NCBI GenBank assembly: GCA_937901435.1
Contig: CALGTJ010000407.1
Location: 1 to 7,115, forward strand
Reading direction: 5' to 3'
Length of the DNA: 7,115 bases
From: an uncultured Rhodobacter sp.
GTDB taxonomy: Bacteria; Pseudomonadota; Alphaproteobacteria; Rhodobacterales; Rhodobacteraceae
Part shown: one piece after another, positions 5,971 through 7,115 of the stretch
Layout of the letters: each line of letters opens with the position of its first letter
Numbering within the stretch: the first letter of the stretch is position 1
Translations under genes and position numbers: made by a program
Notes under the pieces: model-generated
The model's database searches: none
What the model saw: only the letters and a program-made list of their open reading frames with translations
What the model was told of the DNA's origin: nothing

Positions 5971-6257
5971 CCCTCTGGACCCGCGCCATCCCCGCAAGCG
6001 AAACCGTCATGATCCATGTGAACGGCCAACCAGTGACGGCCAGCCCGGACGAAACCGTGGCCACGGTCCTGTTGCGCATGGGCCTGCGCAGCTTTGGCCT
6101 CCATCCAGTCACCGGACAGCCGCTTGCCCCGGCCTGCCTGATGGGGGTTTGCTTTGGCTGTCTTTGCCAGATCGACGAACGGCCCGGAACGCAGGCTTGC
6201 CTTGAACCGGTGCGAGACGGAATGACCGTGCAAACCGAAAGACCCGACGCCCCATGA
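5967..6257 (+). CDS. [2Fe-2S]-binding protein, HcnA / gamma-subunit-like (96 aa)
   Basis: This small ferredoxin-like electron carrier has the domain found in HcnA-like and opine or D-hydroxyproline dehydrogenase gamma subunits. Four cysteines have the spacing C57-x4-C62-x2-C65-x12-C78, within APACLMGVCFGCLCQID and TQACLEPVRDGM, which is the classic plant-type [2Fe-2S] pattern of this family. MIHVNGQPVTASPDETVATVLL (15-36) forms the first beta strands. Cys67 is an extra cysteine where I would expect a non-cysteine residue. Its job would be to pass electrons from the DAO subunit to the FAD subunit encoded next. The chosen ATG overlaps the preceding stop by ATGA and gives a normal-length protein; an internal ATG at 6009 would remove only a short leader. 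It also shares an ATGA with the following gene, so stoichiometric co-translation with its partners is likely. Confidence 0.92.
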   Translation: MTLWTRAIPASETVMIHVNGQPVTASPDETVATVLLRMGLRSFGLHPVTGQPLAPACLMGVCFGCLCQIDERPGTQACLEPVRDGMTVQTERPDAP

Positions 6258-7115
6258 CCCAAGACACGCGCGACGTCATTGTGATCGGCGCAGGACCTGC
6301 CGGACTGGCCGCAGCGCAATCTGTGGCCGAGCATGGCCTCAGCGTCAGGCTGATCGACGAACAGGGGGCGGCAGGTGGTCAGATCTGGCGCAATGCCGCT
6401 GCGGTGACGCAACGGGGCGGCGCGTTGAGCAAAAGCTATACCGGTGCGACGGCGGCCCTTTGCGCGGTGCAACAGGCGCGGATCGATCACGCGACAAGCG
6501 CCACGGTTCTGGATGTCGCGCTCTCTAAAGCTCCCGAAACTGGTCCAGAAATGGGGCCTGAAACCGGCTCTGAAACAGGCTCTGAAACAGGCTCTGAAAC
6601 AGGCTCTGAAACAGGCTCTGAAACCGGGCCTGAAACCGGGCCAGTCTGCGTCACATGGCTGTCAGCGGCCCATGGCAATCGGGGCATCCGAGAGACCACC
6701 GCCCGCGCACTTATCATCGCGACCGGCGCCTTGGAACGGCCAGTTCTGTTTCCGGGGGCTACTCTGCCGGGCGTTATGGGCGTCGGTGCGGTTCAGAGCA
6801 TCCTCAAGCAGTCCGGGCTGGTGCCCTCAGGCGAGAGTGTGGTTCTGGCCGGTCACGGCCCGCTGCTGCTGTTAACTCTTTCGCAGATCCTCGATCACGG
6901 CGGCTCTGTCGCGGCAGTGCTGGATCTTGGGCAGAGCAGGTTGACCGAGGCCGTGACCGGACTGGTCCCAGCGCTGCTAAGCGATCCTGCCCTCATGGCA
7001 AAGGGTGCGTCATTGCTGTGGCGGGCAAGGCGCAGCGGCGTGGTCTGGCATCGCAATGTCACCCGATTGCGGGCCATGGGCAGTGAGGGCATAGAGAAGG
7101 TCGCCTTTGAGACGG
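6254..7115 (+). CDS. FAD/NAD(P)-binding oxidoreductase, HcnB / alpha-subunit-like, partial (287 aa visible)
   Basis: The frame begins at the ATGA overlap with the [2Fe-2S] gene and stays open to the window edge, so the 3' part is missing (relatives are roughly 450-480 aa). The N-terminal FAD motif VIVIGAGPAGLAAAQ has G12-x-G14-x-x-G17 and Asp35, followed by GGQIWR (41-46), typical of the family. ALIIATGALERPVLFPGATLPGVM (152-175) is the conserved flavin-domain block. VVLAGHGPLLLL (196-207) begins the second nucleotide-binding domain. The expected C-terminal cysteine-rich [2Fe-2S] (BFD-like) region lies outside the window. The role is to accept electrons from the DAO and [2Fe-2S] subunits and hand them to an acceptor. 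Residues about 93-130 are an unusual GSET/GPET repeat inserted between two beta strands of the flavin domain, a place where relatives, as I know them, have a short turn. This looks like a tolerated loop expansion, not a break. Confidence 0.9.
   Translation, partial: MTQDTRDVIVIGAGPAGLAAAQSVAEHGLSVRLIDEQGAAGGQIWRNAAAVTQRGGALSKSYTGATAALCAVQQARIDHATSATVLDVALSKAPETGPEMGPETGSETGSETGSETGSETGSETGPETGPVCVTWLSAAHGNRGIRETTARALIIATGALERPVLFPGATLPGVMGVGAVQSILKQSGLVPSGESVVLAGHGPLLLLTLSQILDHGGSVAAVLDLGQSRLTEAVTGLVPALLSDPALMAKGASLLWRARRSGVVWHRNVTRLRAMGSEGIEKVAFET
6530..6643 (+). repeat. In-frame 12-bp minisatellite encoding GSET/GPET repeats
   Basis: About nine and a half 12-bp units run through the FAD/NAD(P) subunit gene. 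The core is four identical GGCTCTGAAACA copies (6566-6613) and one copy ending in CC instead of CA (6614-6625). Flanking units are degenerate: APET, GPEM and GPET before, GPET and a partial GP after. The protein product is APET-GPEM-GPET-(GSET)x5-GPET-GP. Because 12 is a multiple of 3, copy-number change would keep the frame. Purer copies lie in the centre and diverged ones at the edges, the usual signature of slippage-driven expansion from a diverged ancestral array. Confidence 0.92.

Noticed and set aside
5819..6490. Minus-strand open frame of 223 codons across the third DAO, [2Fe-2S] and FAD subunit genes
   Set aside because: It spans three well-supported plus-strand genes, has Arg-rich low-information sequence and no family features.
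6444..6875. Alternative-frame ALKQ repeat protein (plus) and PVSE repeat protein (minus, 6487-6717)
   Set aside because: A 12-bp repeat reads as a peptide repeat in every frame without stops. The flavoprotein frame has clear family motifs on both sides, the others do not.
1..7115. CRISPR array, tRNA, insertion sequence or phage-type system
   Set aside because: No spaced palindromic repeats, tRNA-like cloverleaf, transposase motifs or terminal inverted repeats were seen; the only tandem repeats are coding period-12 arrays.

Overview
The window is GC-rich, tightly packed DNA. The mix of a TRAP-type transporter end, a DAO-family flavoenzyme cluster and HcnA/HcnB-like subunits suggests an alphaproteobacterium, most likely of the Rhodobacteraceae (Roseobacter group). 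The taxonomic call is an inference from gene content and codon use; no rRNA or other marker is present.

Left part (1-1873). The first 57 bases look like the last codons of a TRAP transporter large permease (DctM family) reading in from outside. Facing it on the minus strand is an alpha/beta-hydrolase (99-818). A 170-bp divergent intergenic region separates the hydrolase from a plus-strand metallo-beta-lactamase-fold hydrolase (989-1873). This region holds a near-consensus sigma70-type promoter for the hydrolase and a possible operator. Both hydrolase starts were moved downstream of the longest open frame because good Shine-Dalgarno sequences sit just before the internal ATGs.

Middle (1874-2312). 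About 440 bp carry no convincing intact gene. On the minus strand, 1984-1895 encodes what reads as a complete signal peptide that then runs straight into antisense of the MBL gene, possibly the stump of a lost exported protein.

Right part (2313-7115). Five plus-strand genes form one operon, and every one of the four junctions is a 4-bp ATGA stop/start overlap. They are three consecutive DAO-family FAD oxidoreductases (441, 392 and 386 aa), a 96-aa [2Fe-2S] protein, and an FAD/NAD(P)-binding subunit cut by the window edge. The last three resemble the beta, gamma and alpha subunits of the HcnABC / opine oxidase / D-hydroxyproline dehydrogenase type. In that type a DAO subunit oxidises an amino acid or secondary amine, and electrons pass through the iron-sulfur and second flavin subunits. 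The two extra DAO paralogues upstream are the unusual part: either they share the electron-transfer pair or they act on successive intermediates. Together with a TRAP importer and two hydrolases nearby, the locus looks like an uptake-and-oxidation pathway for an unidentified N-containing compound.

The most striking sequence oddity is an in-frame 12-bp minisatellite (GSET repeats) inside the FAD/NAD(P) subunit. A second, two-copy 12-bp repeat sits at the tail of the third DAO gene.
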